Assembly (NCBI GenBank): GCA_030066075.1
Contig: JASJCH010000020.1
Location: forward strand, 1 to 64,000
Source: Woeseiaceae bacterium
GTDB lineage: Bacteria; Pseudomonadota; Gammaproteobacteria; Steroidobacterales; Woeseiaceae
Length of the DNA: 64,000 nucleotides
Direction: 5' to 3'
Shown here in pieces: positions 9,632 to 18,931 of this stretch. The notes beneath the pieces were generated by a model, which did no database searches, was not told the DNA's origin, and saw only the letters and a program-made list of their open reading frames with translations. Both the position numbers and the translations under genes were made by a program. Each line of letters begins with the position of its first letter. Position 1 is the stretch's first letter.

Positions 9632-10939
9632 ATGGAATCGCCTGTGCATCCCGGCGATATCACGCCGATGCCGAAATCGCTCTGGGCGGCGACGACGGCG
9701 CGGCCCGAACCGTACCCGTTGTTGCAGGGCAGGGTGGATGCCGACGTCTGCATCGTCGGTGGCGGGATCATGGGCCTCAGCACAGCATTGGCGCTGGCCG
9801 AGCGAGGCACCAGCGTCGCGCTGCTCGAAGCGGCCGAGATCGGGTGGGGCGCATCGGGCCGCAACAACGGTCTCGTCGCACCGGGACTGAAGCGCGATCC
9901 CTGGCAGGTGCGCAGGATGCTCGGCGCCGAGAGAGGCGCGCGCTTGCTGCAATTCTCTGGCGCGGCGCCCGACCGGGTGTTCGAGTTGATCGATCAGCAC
10001 GGCATCGACTGCGACGCGGATCGTCGCGGCTGGATACAGGCGGCGCATTCGAAGCGCGCGCTCAAGCTCGTCGGGCGTCGCTTCGCCGAGTGGGAGCAAC
10101 TCGGCGTCGACGCATCGATGCTGGACTCGACGATCATCGCCGAAGAACTCGGGTCGGATTTCTACAAGGGTGGATGTCTGTATGGCGGTGGCGGTTCGAT
10201 CAATCCGCTGGCCTACACCCACGGCCTGGCCCAGGCCGCGGCGACGGCCGGGGCTCTGCTGCACGAACAGTCGCCCGCCGTAAGGATCGAGCGGCAGGAC
10301 GACCTGTGGATCGTCGTCTCGCCTTACGGGGCGGTGGTGGCCCGGCATCTGCTCTTCTGCACGAACGCCTATAACGAGAGCATCGAGCGCCTGCAGGGCA
10401 CGGTCATCCCGTTGCGCACGGCGCAGGTCGCGACCCGGCCGTTGCCGCAACAAATCGTCACACAGATCCTGCCCGGCGCCGCGTCCGCGTCCGACACACA
10501 GCGACTGCTGACGTCGTTTCGCCTGACGGCCGACAGGCGGTTGATCATGGGCGGAGCCAGCGCGACAGCAGGCGACGCGCATCCAGACCTGGTCCGGCGC
10601 TTGCACGCGGCAGCGAGCGAACGCTTCGCCGGCATCGAACCGGCAAGCTGGGAGTTCGGCTGGAGCGGTTACCTTGCACTCACGCGCGACCATCTGCCCT
10701 ATGTATCCCGCATCGACAAAAACTGCATGGCGCCGGTCGGCTGCAACGGGCGCGGCATCGCGATGTCGACGGCAATGGGCCGAACGCTGGCCGACCTCGT
10801 TGGCGGTATGCCGGACGAGGAAAGCGATATACCGGTTGGTGCGCCAAGGCGTATAGTCGGGTTCGGCCTGCGGCGCGTCGGAGTCGCCGTTGGCGTTGTG
10901 GGCAATCGGCTACTCGACAGGATGGGCAGACTGTTATGA
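9632..10939 (+). CDS. FAD-dependent amine/D-amino-acid oxidoreductase (DAO family)
   Basis: The 435-residue flavoprotein has an N-terminal dinucleotide-binding motif (CIVGGGIMGLSTALALAERG, about 35-54), then GWGASGRNNG, the FAD-contacting segment of PuuB/OrdL-like oxidoreductases. The C-terminal SGYLALTRDHLPYV and GCNGRGIAMSTAMGR segments close the DAO fold. These enzymes oxidise secondary or primary amines or D-amino acids. The last 30 residues form an Arg/hydrophobic amphipathic tail unusual for the family. The stop overlaps the aminotransferase start by four bases (ATGA), which implies translational coupling and a shared amine or amino-acid pathway. Confidence 0.82.
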   Translation: MESPVHPGDITPMPKSLWAATTARPEPYPLLQGRVDADVCIVGGGIMGLSTALALAERGTSVALLEAAEIGWGASGRNNGLVAPGLKRDPWQVRRMLGAERGARLLQFSGAAPDRVFELIDQHGIDCDADRRGWIQAAHSKRALKLVGRRFAEWEQLGVDASMLDSTIIAEELGSDFYKGGCLYGGGGSINPLAYTHGLAQAAATAGALLHEQSPAVRIERQDDLWIVVSPYGAVVARHLLFCTNAYNESIERLQGTVIPLRTAQVATRPLPQQIVTQILPGAASASDTQRLLTSFRLTADRRLIMGGASATAGDAHPDLVRRLHAAASERFAGIEPASWEFGWSGYLALTRDHLPYVSRIDKNCMAPVGCNGRGIAMSTAMGRTLADLVGGMPDEESDIPVGAPRRIVGFGLRRVGVAVGVVGNRLLDRMGRLL

Positions 10940-12255
10940 CCAGTGTCTTCTACCGCAGTCCTAACCACGCCTACCCGCGCGCTGCGCGCGGCGAGGGCGC
11001 CTATCTTTACGACGAGAACGGCAAGCAGTACCTCGATGGCAGCGGCGGCGCCGCGGTCACCTGCCTGGGCCACGGCCATCCCGACGTCATCGCGGCGATC
11101 AAGGCGCAGGCGGACCGGCTCGCCTACGCACACACCGCGTTCTTCACCAACGAGCCCCAGGAGCAGCTCGCAGCCCGCCTCGCGGAACGCTTCGGCGAGG
11201 ATGGCGCGCGAGTCTATTTCCTCTCGGGCGGCTCCGAGGCCAACGAGACGGCCATCAAGCTCGCCCGCCAGTACTGGCTCGCGCAGGGCAAGGACAGCAA
11301 GCACATCGTGATCAGCCGCGAACAGAGCTATCACGGCAACACGCTCGGCGCGCTGTCGCTGTCGGGCAACCCGATGCGCCGCAGCATCTTCGCTCCCTGC
11401 CTGCACGACTGGCCGCGCATCCCGCCGTGTTATGCCTACCGCCACCAGCAGGACGACGAGACGGATGACGAGTACGGCGCGCGAGCCGCGCAGGCGCTGG
11501 AAGATGCAATACTCGAGCACGGCGCCGAGAATATTGCGGCCTTTATCGCCGAGACCGTCGTGGGCGCCACGCTGGGGGCAGTACCGCCCGCAGGCCCGTA
11601 TTTCCGCCGCATCCGGGAGATCTGCGACCGCCACGACGTGCTGCTGATTCTCGACGAGGTCATGGCAGGCAGCGGTCGCGCGGGCACGTTCTTCGCGTTC
11701 GAGCAGGATGGCGTACTACCCGACATGACTACGATTGCCAAAGGCCTCGGTGGCGGCTACCAGGCGATCGGGGCAACCATCGTGCGCGGCTTTATCCACG
11801 ACGTCATCGTGGACAAGTTCAACTATTTCGAGCACGGGCACACGTACATCGGCCATGCCACGGCCTGCGCGGCTGGCATGGCCGTGCTGGATGTCATCAA
11901 CCGTGACGACCTGCTCGCGAATGTGCAGCACATCAGCGACCAGCTGTTCGGCGAACTCAAGATTGCTTTCGGCGATCATCCCAACGTCGGCAACGTGCGC
12001 GGGCGCGGCCTGTTCATCGGCATCGAGCTCGTCGAGGATCGCGACACGAAGAAGCCGCTCGACAGGGCCTATGGCGGCCGCATCAAGCAGGCCGCGATGG
12101 ACAACGGCCTCATCATTTACCCGGGCGGGCGCACGGCCGACGGCGAGCAGGGCGCGCACATCCTGCTGGCGCCGCCCTTCATCTATGAAGAGTCACACGT
12201 CGATGAGCTCGTGAGCAAGCTGCAGACCGTCGTCAAAGAAGTTGGCCTGGGGTGA
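10936..12255 (+). CDS. Class III PLP-dependent aminotransferase
   Basis: The 439-residue enzyme has class III hallmarks. These are the early DGSGGAAVTCLGHGHP segment, the phosphate-binding SGGSEANETAIKLAR (about 97-111), SYHGNTLGALSLSG, the pyridine-N-contacting ILDEVMAGSGR (Asp240), and the Schiff-base lysine Lys269 in TTIAKGLGGGYQAIG. The family transfers amino groups from omega-amines, beta-amino acids or similar compounds to 2-oxo acids. It is coupled by four-base overlaps to the FAD oxidoreductase upstream and the racemase downstream. Substrate is unknown; taurine/beta-alanine-like or diamine substrates are possible. Confidence 0.87.
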   Translation: MTSVFYRSPNHAYPRAARGEGAYLYDENGKQYLDGSGGAAVTCLGHGHPDVIAAIKAQADRLAYAHTAFFTNEPQEQLAARLAERFGEDGARVYFLSGGSEANETAIKLARQYWLAQGKDSKHIVISREQSYHGNTLGALSLSGNPMRRSIFAPCLHDWPRIPPCYAYRHQQDDETDDEYGARAAQALEDAILEHGAENIAAFIAETVVGATLGAVPPAGPYFRRIREICDRHDVLLILDEVMAGSGRAGTFFAFEQDGVLPDMTTIAKGLGGGYQAIGATIVRGFIHDVIVDKFNYFEHGHTYIGHATACAAGMAVLDVINRDDLLANVQHISDQLFGELKIAFGDHPNVGNVRGRGLFIGIELVEDRDTKKPLDRAYGGRIKQAAMDNGLIIYPGGRTADGEQGAHILLAPPFIYEESHVDELVSKLQTVVKEVGLG

Positions 12256-12947
12256 CGGTGCAAAGAAGAATTCCGGGCGTGCTCGGCGGCATGGGTCCCG
12301 AAGCGACCGTCGACTTCATGGCGAAGGTCATCGCGCTCACGCCCGGGGACAAGGACCAGGACCATATCCACATGCTCGTGGACCACAACCCGACCGTGCC
12401 CAACCGGCAGGACGCGATTATCGGTGATGGTGAGGATCCGGGCCCAGCGCTGGCGGCCATGGCCCGGCGTCTCGAAGCAGCCGGCGCCGATTTCCTGGTG
12501 ATACCGTGCAATACCGCCTATGTGTTCAAGCAGGCCGTTATCGACGCCGTGGAGATTCCGCTGGTCTCGATCATTGACGTGACCATCGATGCGATTCCGG
12601 ATGAGTGCGACGCGGTCGGACTGCTCGCAACAGAGGGGTGCCTGCAGGCAGGCGTCTACCAGCGCGGCCTCGAGGCGGCGCAGGTCGGGGCGCTCCAGCC
12701 GACCGCGGACGAGATGCGTCGGCTAATGCCGGCGGTCACAGCGGTCAAGGCGGGCCGGGCGGACGCAGCAACAAGCGACACGCTGCGGGCCCTGGCCGAG
12801 GCGCTTGTCGGCCGCGGTGCCGGGGCCATCATCGCGGGCTGCACCGAGATTCCTCTCGTCCTGACGGCCTCCATGCTGGATGTGCCATTGCTGTCATCGA
12901 CTGACATTCTGGCGCATAAAACCGTACAACTGGCTCTCTCGGAGTGA
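12252..12947 (+). CDS. Aspartate/glutamate racemase-family protein
   Basis: The 231-residue protein opens with GVLGGMGPEATVDFM and has both catalytic cysteines of the Asp/Glu racemase family: Cys86 in VIPCNTAY and Cys197 in IAGCTEIPLVL. The VDHNPTVPNRQDAI stretch is typical of the aspartate-racemase/YgeA branch. It probably interconverts enantiomers of an amino acid for its operon partners, by PLP-independent two-base chemistry. The GTG start overlaps the aminotransferase stop by four bases (GTGA); the in-frame GTG two codons later is an alternative. A broad-specificity racemase is also possible. Confidence 0.83.
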   Translation: MTVQRRIPGVLGGMGPEATVDFMAKVIALTPGDKDQDHIHMLVDHNPTVPNRQDAIIGDGEDPGPALAAMARRLEAAGADFLVIPCNTAYVFKQAVIDAVEIPLVSIIDVTIDAIPDECDAVGLLATEGCLQAGVYQRGLEAAQVGALQPTADEMRRLMPAVTAVKAGRADAATSDTLRALAEALVGRGAGAIIAGCTEIPLVLTASMLDVPLLSSTDILAHKTVQLALSE

Positions 12948-12950
12948 ACC

Positions 12951-13946
12951 GTGTTACTCGATAAGTTTCCCCGGGTGCCGCTTGCGCACCTGCCGACGCC
13001 GCTCGAATACCTGCCGCGCCTGAGCGCCGAACTGGGCGGACCGCGAATTTACGTGAAGCGCGATGACTGCACCGGCCTCGCCACGGGCGGCAACAAGACC
13101 CGCAAGCTCGAGTTCTCGATGGCCGCGGCGCTCGAGGAGGGGGCCGACACGATCGTCACCGTCGGTGCCGTGCAGTCCAACCACGTGCGCCAGGCGGCGG
13201 CCGCTGCATGCAAGCTCGGTCTCAGGTGTGAAGTGCTGCTCGAGCATCGAGTGACCGACCCGTCCATCTATTACACGGACTCCGGTAACGTCCTGCTCGA
13301 TCGCATCTTCGGGGCTAACCTGCGCGAGTACCCGGCCGACACCGACTTCGACGCCGCGATGGATGACGTCGCCGAGGAGGTGCGGGCGGCCGGCGGCAAG
13401 CCTTACATCATCCCGGGCGGCGCCTCGAATCCTGTCGGTGCGCTCGGCTATGTCAACTGCGTCATCGAGATGCTGGGTCAGTTCGAAGAGCAGAATCTCG
13501 ACGTCGGCCACATCGTGACCGCAACCGGCAGCGCCGGCACCCAGGGCGGCCTGGTCGTCGGCCTCAAGGCGCTGGAGAGCGCCATTCCGCTACTCGGCAT
13601 CGGTGTCAGCATCCCGCGGGACGAGCAGGAGGAGAAGGTCTACGCGCTGGCGCGCGAGACGGCTGACTTCATCGGCAAGCCCGGTTGCGTGGCGCGCGAG
13701 GACGTCGTCGCAAATTGCGACTACGTTGGCCCCGGCTACGGGATGCGGACCGATTCGATGAACGAGGCGGTGCTGATGCTGGCCCGCAGCGAGGGGCTGC
13801 TGTTCGACCCGGTATACAGCGGCAAGGCGCTGGCCGGCATGATCGACCTGGTCCGCAAGGGCGAACTCGGCGACGGGGATATCGTATTCCTGCACACGGG
13901 CGGCGCCGCGGCCCTGTTCGCGTACGCTGACCAGCTACAGCTCTGA
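12951..13946 (+). CDS. D-cysteine desulfhydrase / ACC-deaminase family PLP lyase
   Basis: The 331-residue fold-type II PLP enzyme has the PLP lysine Lys49 in [11 protein letters not shown] and the [15 protein letters not shown] cofactor-phosphate region. The C-terminal [13 protein letters not shown] matches the DcyD group. Known relatives release sulfide from D-cysteine (DcyD), sulfite from L-cysteate (CuyA) or open the cyclopropane ring of ACC, and these cannot be separated safely by eye. It begins with GTG three bases after the racemase stop, so the two may act in sequence. No sulfite exporter is nearby, which weakly disfavours the CuyA option. Confidence 0.8.
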   Translation: MLLDKFPRVPLAHLPTPLEYLPRLSAELGGPRIYVKRDDCTGLATGGNKTRKLEFSMAAALEEGADTIVTVGAVQSNHVRQAAAAACKLGLRCEVLLEHRVTDPSIYYTDSGNVLLDRIFGANLREYPADTDFDAAMDDVAEEVRAAGGKPYIIPGGASNPVGALGYVNCVIEMLGQFEEQNLDVGHIVTATGSAGTQGGLVVGLKALESAIPLLGIGVSIPRDEQEEKVYALARETADFIGKPGCVAREDVVANCDYVGPGYGMRTDSMNEAVLMLARSEGLLFDPVYSGKALAGMIDLVRKGELGDGDIVFLHTGGAAALFAYADQLQL

Positions 13947-13956
13947 CAGGTATGAT
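13927..13956 (+). promoter_or_regulatory. Candidate promoter for the ABC-2 exporter genes
   Basis: CTGACC (4 of 6 matches to the -35) and TATGAT (5 of 6 matches to the -10) are separated by 18 bases. They lie over the end of the preceding gene. The start codon follows the -10 after only eight bases, so transcripts would have little or no leader. Confidence 0.45.
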
Positions 13957-13964
13957 TCGCCCCC

Positions 13965-14891
13965 ATGCAGCCCGTCATCAGCATCCGTGACCTGACCAAG
14001 ACCTACGCCGGGGGATTCGAGGCGCTCAAGGCGGTAAGCCTCGACATCGACAAAGGCGAGATCTTCGGGTTGCTCGGGCCGAACGGCGCCGGCAAGACGA
14101 CGATGATCAACATCATCTGCGGCATCGTTACCAAGACCAGCGGCACCGTAACCGTGAACGGGCATGACAACGAAAGCGGGTTTCGGGAGACGCGGGGGTG
14201 TATCGGGCTGGTGCCGCAGGAACTGCCCACCGAGACTTTCGAGACGCCGTACAACGTGTGCCGGTTCAGCCGCGGACTGTTCGGCAAGCCGCCGAACCCC
14301 GATCATATCGAGAAGGTCCTGAGGTCGCTCTCGCTGTGGGACAAGAAAGACACGAAGATCATCAACCTGTCGGGCGGCATGAAGCGGCGCGTGCTGATTG
14401 CCAAAGCGCTGTCGCACGAACCGGACGTCCTGTTTCTCGACGAGCCGACGGCGGGCGTCGACGTCGAACTGCGCCAGGATCTCTGGCGGGTCGTGCAGTC
14501 ACTGCGTGAGTCCGGCGTCACGGTGATCCTGACGACGCATTACATCGAGGAGGCGGAACAGCTGGCCGACCGTGTCGGGGTGATCAACCACGGCGAGGTT
14601 ATCGTCGTCGAGGAAAAGAACAAGCTCATGCGCGAGCTGGGCAAGAAGGAGCTCGTGCTGCACCTGGCCGATCCCATCGATGCGATTCCGCCGGGGCTCG
14701 ACGGTTACCACCTGGAGCTGGGCGCCGACGGCAGCGAGCTTACCTACCATTACGACACCAAGAGCGATCACACTGGCATCACGGCGCTGCTGTCGGCGTT
14801 GCACAAGACCGGCATTCGCTTTAACGACCTGCAGACCTCGCAGAGTTCTCTCGAGGAGATCTTTGTCGGCCTCGTGAATAAGGAACGATGA
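13965..14891 (+). CDS. ABC-2-type exporter, ATP-binding subunit
   Basis: The 308-residue ATPase has Walker A in [12 protein letters not shown] (about 40-51), signature [15 protein letters not shown], Walker [13 protein letters not shown] and a switch His in [12 protein letters not shown]. The extended C-terminal domain (about 215-308) is typical of DrrA/NodI/YadG-type subunits. It pairs with the permease whose start overlaps its stop by four bases (ATGA). Homologous pairs export polyketides, polysaccharides, lipids or drugs. No biosynthetic genes adjoin this pair, so the cargo is unknown. Confidence 0.88.
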   Translation: MQPVISIRDLTKTYAGGFEALKAVSLDIDKGEIFGLLGPNGAGKTTMINIICGIVTKTSGTVTVNGHDNESGFRETRGCIGLVPQELPTETFETPYNVCRFSRGLFGKPPNPDHIEKVLRSLSLWDKKDTKIINLSGGMKRRVLIAKALSHEPDVLFLDEPTAGVDVELRQDLWRVVQSLRESGVTVILTTHYIEEAEQLADRVGVINHGEVIVVEEKNKLMRELGKKELVLHLADPIDAIPPGLDGYHLELGADGSELTYHYDTKSDHTGITALLSALHKTGIRFNDLQTSQSSLEEIFVGLVNKER

Positions 14892-15649
14892 ACTGGTACT
14901 CGGTACAAGCGATCTACCGGACCGAGATGTCGCGCATGATGCGGACCGTCGTGCAGAGTATCGTGGCGCCGGTGCTATCGACGTCGCTGTACTTCGTGAT
15001 CTTCGGCGCCGCGATCGGCTCGCGGATCACCGAGATCGACGGGGTGAGCTACGGCGCCTTTATCGTGCCCGGCCTGATCATGCTGTCGATCATGACCGAG
15101 AGTATTTCCAACTCGTCGTTCGCGATCTATTTTCCAAAGTTCTCGGGCACGATCTTCGAGCTGCTGTCGGCGCCGGTGTCCTGGGCAGAGATCGTGCTCG
15201 GCTACGTCGGGGCGGCGGCGACAAAGTCGGTGATCATCGGCGGCATCATCCTGGGTACCGCGAGTTTCTTTGTCGAGATCAACGTGGCGCATCCCGCGAT
15301 CATGCTGCTGTTCCTGGTGCTGATCTCGGTGTCGTTCAGCCTGTTCGGTTTCATCCTCGGGGTCTGGGCGGACGGCTGGGAAAAGCTCACGATCGTGCCG
15401 ATTCTCGTCATCATGCCGTTGACGTTCCTGGGCGGCACGTTCTACTCGATCAGCATGCTGCCGGAGTTCTGGCAGAAGTTGAGCCTGTTTAACCCGATCG
15501 TCTACCTGATCAGCGGTTTCCGCTGGGCGTTCTATGAGAACGCCGACGTCGCGATCGGCCTTAGCCTCGGCATGGTGATCGGCTTCCTCGCGATCTGCCT
15601 CGGCGTCGTCTGGTGGATCTTCAAGACCGGCTATCGGCTGCGCGCCTGA
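14888..15649 (+). CDS. ABC-2-type exporter, permease subunit
   Basis: The 253-residue protein has six predicted membrane helices and the ABC-2 signature region. The N-terminal half holds [16 protein letters not shown] and [19 protein letters not shown]; later come [15 protein letters not shown] and [16 protein letters not shown], all close to the YadH/DrrB branch. It forms the membrane part of a half-size exporter with the coupled ATPase upstream and probably works as a dimer. The gene ends three bases before the next convergent gene. Confidence 0.88.
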   Translation: MNWYSVQAIYRTEMSRMMRTVVQSIVAPVLSTSLYFVIFGAAIGSRITEIDGVSYGAFIVPGLIMLSIMTESISNSSFAIYFPKFSGTIFELLSAPVSWAEIVLGYVGAAATKSVIIGGIILGTASFFVEINVAHPAIMLLFLVLISVSFSLFGFILGVWADGWEKLTIVPILVIMPLTFLGGTFYSISMLPEFWQKLSLFNPIVYLISGFRWAFYENADVAIGLSLGMVIGFLAICLGVVWWIFKTGYRLRA

Positions 15650-15652
15650 TTA

Positions 15653-15892
15653 TCAGTACTTGTCGGGCTCGAGGATCATGCGCAGCGCGTCCTCGTCCAT
15701 GCAGAAGCACGAATACGGTTTGTTGATGCGTTCGACGCAGGTCGGCGTGCGGTCGGACGGACAGTTCAGCGCCTTGGCAACCTCGAGCATGTCCGGCCGG
15801 GGTCGATACTCGAGTGGTTCGGTTGGCGCACAGGCGGCGGACACAACTGCCACCGCCAGCGCCAGGAGGATTCGCGGGGCTCTTGCAGTCAT
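15653..15892 (-). CDS. Small cysteine-containing lipoprotein, hypothetical
   Basis: The 79-residue product has a lipoprotein signal peptide ending in a VSAAC lipobox, so mature protein is about 59 residues and lipidated. It carries four further cysteines (CPSDRTPTC and SCFC), enough for two disulfides or a metal site. A good ribosome-binding site (GAGGTGAT) and a TATACT -10 precede it, which supports a real gene despite the small size. I do not recognise the family. Confidence 0.62.
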   Translation of the reverse strand: MTARAPRILLALAVAVVSAACAPTEPLEYRPRPDMLEVAKALNCPSDRTPTCVERINKPYSCFCMDEDALRMILEPDKY

Positions 15893-15908
15893 AACATCAC
15901 CTCTACCC

Positions 15909-15914
15909 AGTATA
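15909..15914 (-). promoter_or_regulatory. -10 element upstream of the small lipoprotein gene
   Basis: On the minus strand TATACT lies about 17 bases before the start codon, with room for the GAGGTGAT ribosome-binding site between. No good -35 is present at 16-18 bases; the closest is TTGGCG at a short spacing of 13. Confidence 0.4.
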
Positions 15915-15963
15915 GACCGCCACCGTGCGCCAACGTTGCATGTGCTAAGGTGCCGGGCCCAAG

Positions 15964-17220
15964 GTGTCCCGTTATCTCTACATCGCCGCCCTGATCATTG
16001 CCGGAGAAATGATCTTCGGCCTGCCATTTCACACGGCACGCTTTTTCCGGCCGACGATGCTCGAGGTCTTTGGCTTCACCAATACCCAGCTCGGTGACTT
16101 GTTTGCGCTGTATGGCGTGACGGCAATGCTGAGCTATTTTCCGGGTGGAGCGATCGCAGACCACTTTTCGGCTCGCGGGCTCCTGTCAGCGTCTCTTATC
16201 ACCACCGCGATTGGCGGGTTGTTCATGGCGACAATCCCCGGCGCCGGCGGCATGGCCGTGCTGTATGCGTTTTGGGGCTTCACGACGATTTTCCTGTTCT
16301 GGGGTGCCTTGATCCGCGCAACACGGGAGTGGGGTGGTGAGTCAGAGCAGGGCGTGGCCTTCGGTCTGCTCGAGGGTGGGCGTGGGATAGTGGCGGCCGT
16401 TGTTGCCGGCCTGCTGGTCGCGGTCCTCGCTTTTCACATGCCGGAGGACGCAACGCTGGCGACAGACGAAGAGCGGCGTCGCGGATTCCAGGGTGTCATC
16501 CTGGGCTACTCACTGGTCGCCTTCCTGACCGGCGTGTTGACCTGGTTCCTGATCCCGCCGCCCGACAAGGAGCCCGACCATCGTGGCAACCCGTTTCCGA
16601 ACATGGCTGCGGTCATTCATTTGCCGGTGGTCTGGGCACAGGCGGCGATCATCGTCTGCGCCTACTGCACGTACAAGGCTGTCGACTATTACTCGCTGTA
16701 CCTCGTGCAGGTAATGGGGCTCGACGAGGTGGAGGCCGCCAGGCTAGCCAGCTGGGGCGCTTACATACGACCTGTCGGGGCAATCGTCGCGGGGCTGATC
16801 GCCGACCGATTCAACGCGGCCAATGCCATTGGGGTTACGTTCGGCATCCTCGCGGCGACCTACCTTGCCCTGTCGATGCTGTTACCCGAAACGGCCGGAC
16901 AAGCGATCATTTACGCCAATCTCGCCGTCGGGCTCTTTGCCGTGTTCGCCTTGCGCGGCATTTATTTTGCCCTGCTCCAGGAAACGCGGACACCCCGGCA
17001 CATCACGGGAGCAGCCGTCGGCCTGGTGTCGGTGGTCGGCTATACCCCGGAGATCTTCTTCGCGCCCATCGCTGGCCGGATTCTCGACGCCAACCCGGGC
17101 GCGGTCGGCTTCCAGGATCTCTTCGCCCTGCTTGCCGGAATTATGGTTGTCGGGATCATGTTTGTCGGCTGGCTCGTCTGGCTGAAACGAAATAATTCTG
17201 CGAGTGCGCCGGTCTCCTGA
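15964..17220 (+). CDS. Major facilitator superfamily (MFS) transporter
   Basis: The 418-residue protein has 12 predicted helices and a central hydrophilic loop (about 160-215, including DEERRRGFQG and PPPDKEPDHRGNP). The N-terminal half holds FGFTNTQLGDLFALYG and a motif-A-like loop (GAIADHFSARG); the second half repeats this as AGLIADRFNAANAIG. The GTG at 15964 fits the first helix. Closest general type is nitrate/oxalate-like or sugar-phosphate MFS, but specificity cannot be read. Two small membrane-protein genes follow within 12 bases each and may be co-transcribed. Confidence 0.85.
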   Translation: MSRYLYIAALIIAGEMIFGLPFHTARFFRPTMLEVFGFTNTQLGDLFALYGVTAMLSYFPGGAIADHFSARGLLSASLITTAIGGLFMATIPGAGGMAVLYAFWGFTTIFLFWGALIRATREWGGESEQGVAFGLLEGGRGIVAAVVAGLLVAVLAFHMPEDATLATDEERRRGFQGVILGYSLVAFLTGVLTWFLIPPPDKEPDHRGNPFPNMAAVIHLPVVWAQAAIIVCAYCTYKAVDYYSLYLVQVMGLDEVEAARLASWGAYIRPVGAIVAGLIADRFNAANAIGVTFGILAATYLALSMLLPETAGQAIIYANLAVGLFAVFALRGIYFALLQETRTPRHITGAAVGLVSVVGYTPEIFFAPIAGRILDANPGAVGFQDLFALLAGIMVVGIMFVGWLVWLKRNNSASAPVS

Positions 17221-17223
17221 TCC

Positions 17224-17649
17224 ATGAACGTCAAAGAACAACTGCGGCGCAATACGGTTGCACTCATCAGCCTCGTAATTGCGATCACGAGCCTGGGCTA
17301 CAACACCTGGCGCAACGAGGCCAGCGAATCCAATCGCACGCAGCGGCTGGTGGCGCTCGAGGTGCTGATCAGGCTTGGAGAACTCCAGCAACTGACCTGG
17401 CACCATCACTTCGACAAGGACTTCGAGGACAAGGGCAACCTGCGAACCGGCTGGACACTCGTGCTCGTCATCAAGGATATCTGCCAGATTCTCGACGGGC
17501 CGCTGCCGGATTCGACAAAGAACCTGCATGCAACCTGGAAAAAGTATTCTGATGACCTCGACTCCAGCCGCGAGGCGAACGACATCATCATTGCGGCGAT
17601 CAATGCCGTCCGGCAGGATACGCTCGACCTTCTGATAATGCTGGATTAG
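17224..17649 (+). CDS. Hypothetical protein with one N-terminal membrane helix
   Basis: The 141-residue product has a short basic N-terminus, one hydrophobic helix (about 11-27, TVALISLVIAITSLGYN), then a soluble helical part rich in charged residues. The shape suggests a bitopic membrane protein with a cytoplasmic or periplasmic helical domain. It starts four bases after the MFS stop. Frame use and spacing support coding, but I do not recognise a family. Confidence 0.6.
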   Translation: MNVKEQLRRNTVALISLVIAITSLGYNTWRNEASESNRTQRLVALEVLIRLGELQQLTWHHHFDKDFEDKGNLRTGWTLVLVIKDICQILDGPLPDSTKNLHATWKKYSDDLDSSREANDIIIAAINAVRQDTLDLLIMLD

Positions 17650-17660
17650 CCGGGCCTGAG

Positions 17661-18071
17661 GTGAAAGTGAAACTGACCAGGGCATTGATGATGGCGAGCG
17701 CGCTGTTCATGGCGGTGCTGGGACTGATCACGTCCTATGCCCCGGACCGGGTGCTCGAAACGCACGGCACCGTGCCCGACGGGCCGACGATGCTGCTGAT
17801 CCAGATGATGGGCGCGCTGTACCTCGGTTTTGCTCTCCTCAACTGGACGGCGCGCGGCGTGATCATCGGCGGCATTTACGCGCGGCCGCTCGCGCTCGGC
17901 AATTTCCTTCACTTTGCAATGGTCGCGGTCATGCTGACGCGCGAGGCTATCGAGCACGGCGTCTTGCCATTGGCGACCAGCGCGGCGGTCTTCAGCGCGT
18001 TTGCTATCGGTTTCGGTGTTGTCCTGTTTCGGCCGCCTGTGCCCAGGCGGCCGGAAGGCGAGGGTTCCTGA
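17661..18071 (+). CDS. Small four-helix membrane protein, hypothetical
   Basis: The 136-residue product has four predicted membrane helices (about 8-26, 42-62, 70-94, 98-118) and a basic C-terminal tail (RPPVPRRPEG). GTG at 17661 or the in-frame GTG two codons later can start it. The second helix region (LLIQMMGALYLGFALLNW) resembles small DoxX-like or DUF4345-like membrane proteins, without a firm match. It abuts the convergent SRPBCC gene with no spacer. Confidence 0.6.
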   Translation: MKVKLTRALMMASALFMAVLGLITSYAPDRVLETHGTVPDGPTMLLIQMMGALYLGFALLNWTARGVIIGGIYARPLALGNFLHFAMVAVMLTREAIEHGVLPLATSAAVFSAFAIGFGVVLFRPPVPRRPEGEGS

Positions 18072-18611
18072 TCAGGCGCTGAGCCGCTTTTCGTACTCGG
18101 CTTCGAACGCCGTGTGCGTTTTCCAGAAAGCTTTCGGCTCGCGGCCTTCCAGTACGTCGACGAGGATGTCCAGGTGCGTGTGCCAGCCGCCGCAGACTCC
18201 GAGCACGGTGTCGTCGGTCTCCAGCCGGCGGTGCGTCAGCACGAGGCGCACCCGGTCGCCGACCGTTTCGAGTTCGTAGCAGACCTCGGACGACTCCTCG
18301 TCATCGAATTCCCAGGTGTGCGCAACCGCGTGTGGCGGATCCCAGCGAGTCACACGGCCGATAAACCGCATCTCGCTCGGCAGGTCGCGGTACTTCGCCG
18401 GCGTCTCGATATCCTCGGCTTCGCTGAGCGTCTCGTTGTGAAAGTGCATGTCGACCTTCTCGCCATCGCCGGGGCCGATGTCGCCGGCGCAAAGCCACTG
18501 GCGGCGTTTGTCGCTCTCCACGATGTAAGCCCAAACGCGCTCGATCGGCCCCGGTAGCACGCGCTCGAAACGGACGGTGTTTTCGTCAAGCAGTTCGCCA
18601 TAAGCACTCAT
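18072..18611 (-). CDS. SRPBCC/AHSA1-domain protein
   Basis: The 179-residue protein has the START-like AHSA1 layout. It opens with FERVLPGPIERVWAYIVESDKR (the first strand and helix), has a central GRVTRWDPPHAVAHTWEF and ends with HLDILVDVLEGREP and the long C-terminal helix. Such proteins bind hydrophobic ligands in a deep cavity. Its start overlaps the upstream ArsR-type gene by four bases, a pairing seen in many bacteria where the regulator controls the SRPBCC gene. Ligand unknown. Confidence 0.85.
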   Translation of the reverse strand: MSAYGELLDENTVRFERVLPGPIERVWAYIVESDKRRQWLCAGDIGPGDGEKVDMHFHNETLSEAEDIETPAKYRDLPSEMRFIGRVTRWDPPHAVAHTWEFDDEESSEVCYELETVGDRVRLVLTHRRLETDDTVLGVCGGWHTHLDILVDVLEGREPKAFWKTHTAFEAEYEKRLSA

Positions 18612-18925
18612 TGGTCTTCTCCTCTGTCTTCGTCCGCAAGCAATTCCTCGAGCTTGTCGAGGCGCTGCGTCCAGTACTGGCGGACCTTGCCGAGCCAGGC
18701 GTCGAGTTCGTCGAGGCCGCTGTCGCTCAGGCGATAGATGCGTCGCTGCGCGTCGGCGCGCGCCGTCACGATGCCGGCTTCCCGCAACGTCTTGAGGTGC
18801 TGGGAAACGGCGGGGCGGCTCATGTCGAACTGGTCGGCGAGGTCGCCGAACGACGTCTCGCCAAGGGCGAGCTGTTCGACGATGCGGCGGCGCGTGGGGT
18901 CGGCAAGGGCGGTGAAGGTATCCAT
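18608..18925 (-). CDS. ArsR-family winged-helix repressor
   Basis: The 105-residue regulator starts with TFTALADPTRRRIVEQL, the typical opening of ArsR proteins paired with AHSA1 genes. The recognition region is DQFDMSRPAVSQHLKTLREAG and the wing is ARADAQRRIYRLSD. No metal-binding CxC motif is present, so it probably senses an organic ligand or works as a simple repressor. A 16-base palindrome lies within its promoter, suggesting autoregulation of this two-gene operon. Confidence 0.9.
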   Translation of the reverse strand: MDTFTALADPTRRRIVEQLALGETSFGDLADQFDMSRPAVSQHLKTLREAGIVTARADAQRRIYRLSDSGLDELDAWLGKVRQYWTQRLDKLEELLADEDRGEDQ

Positions 18926-18931
18926 GCCCTT

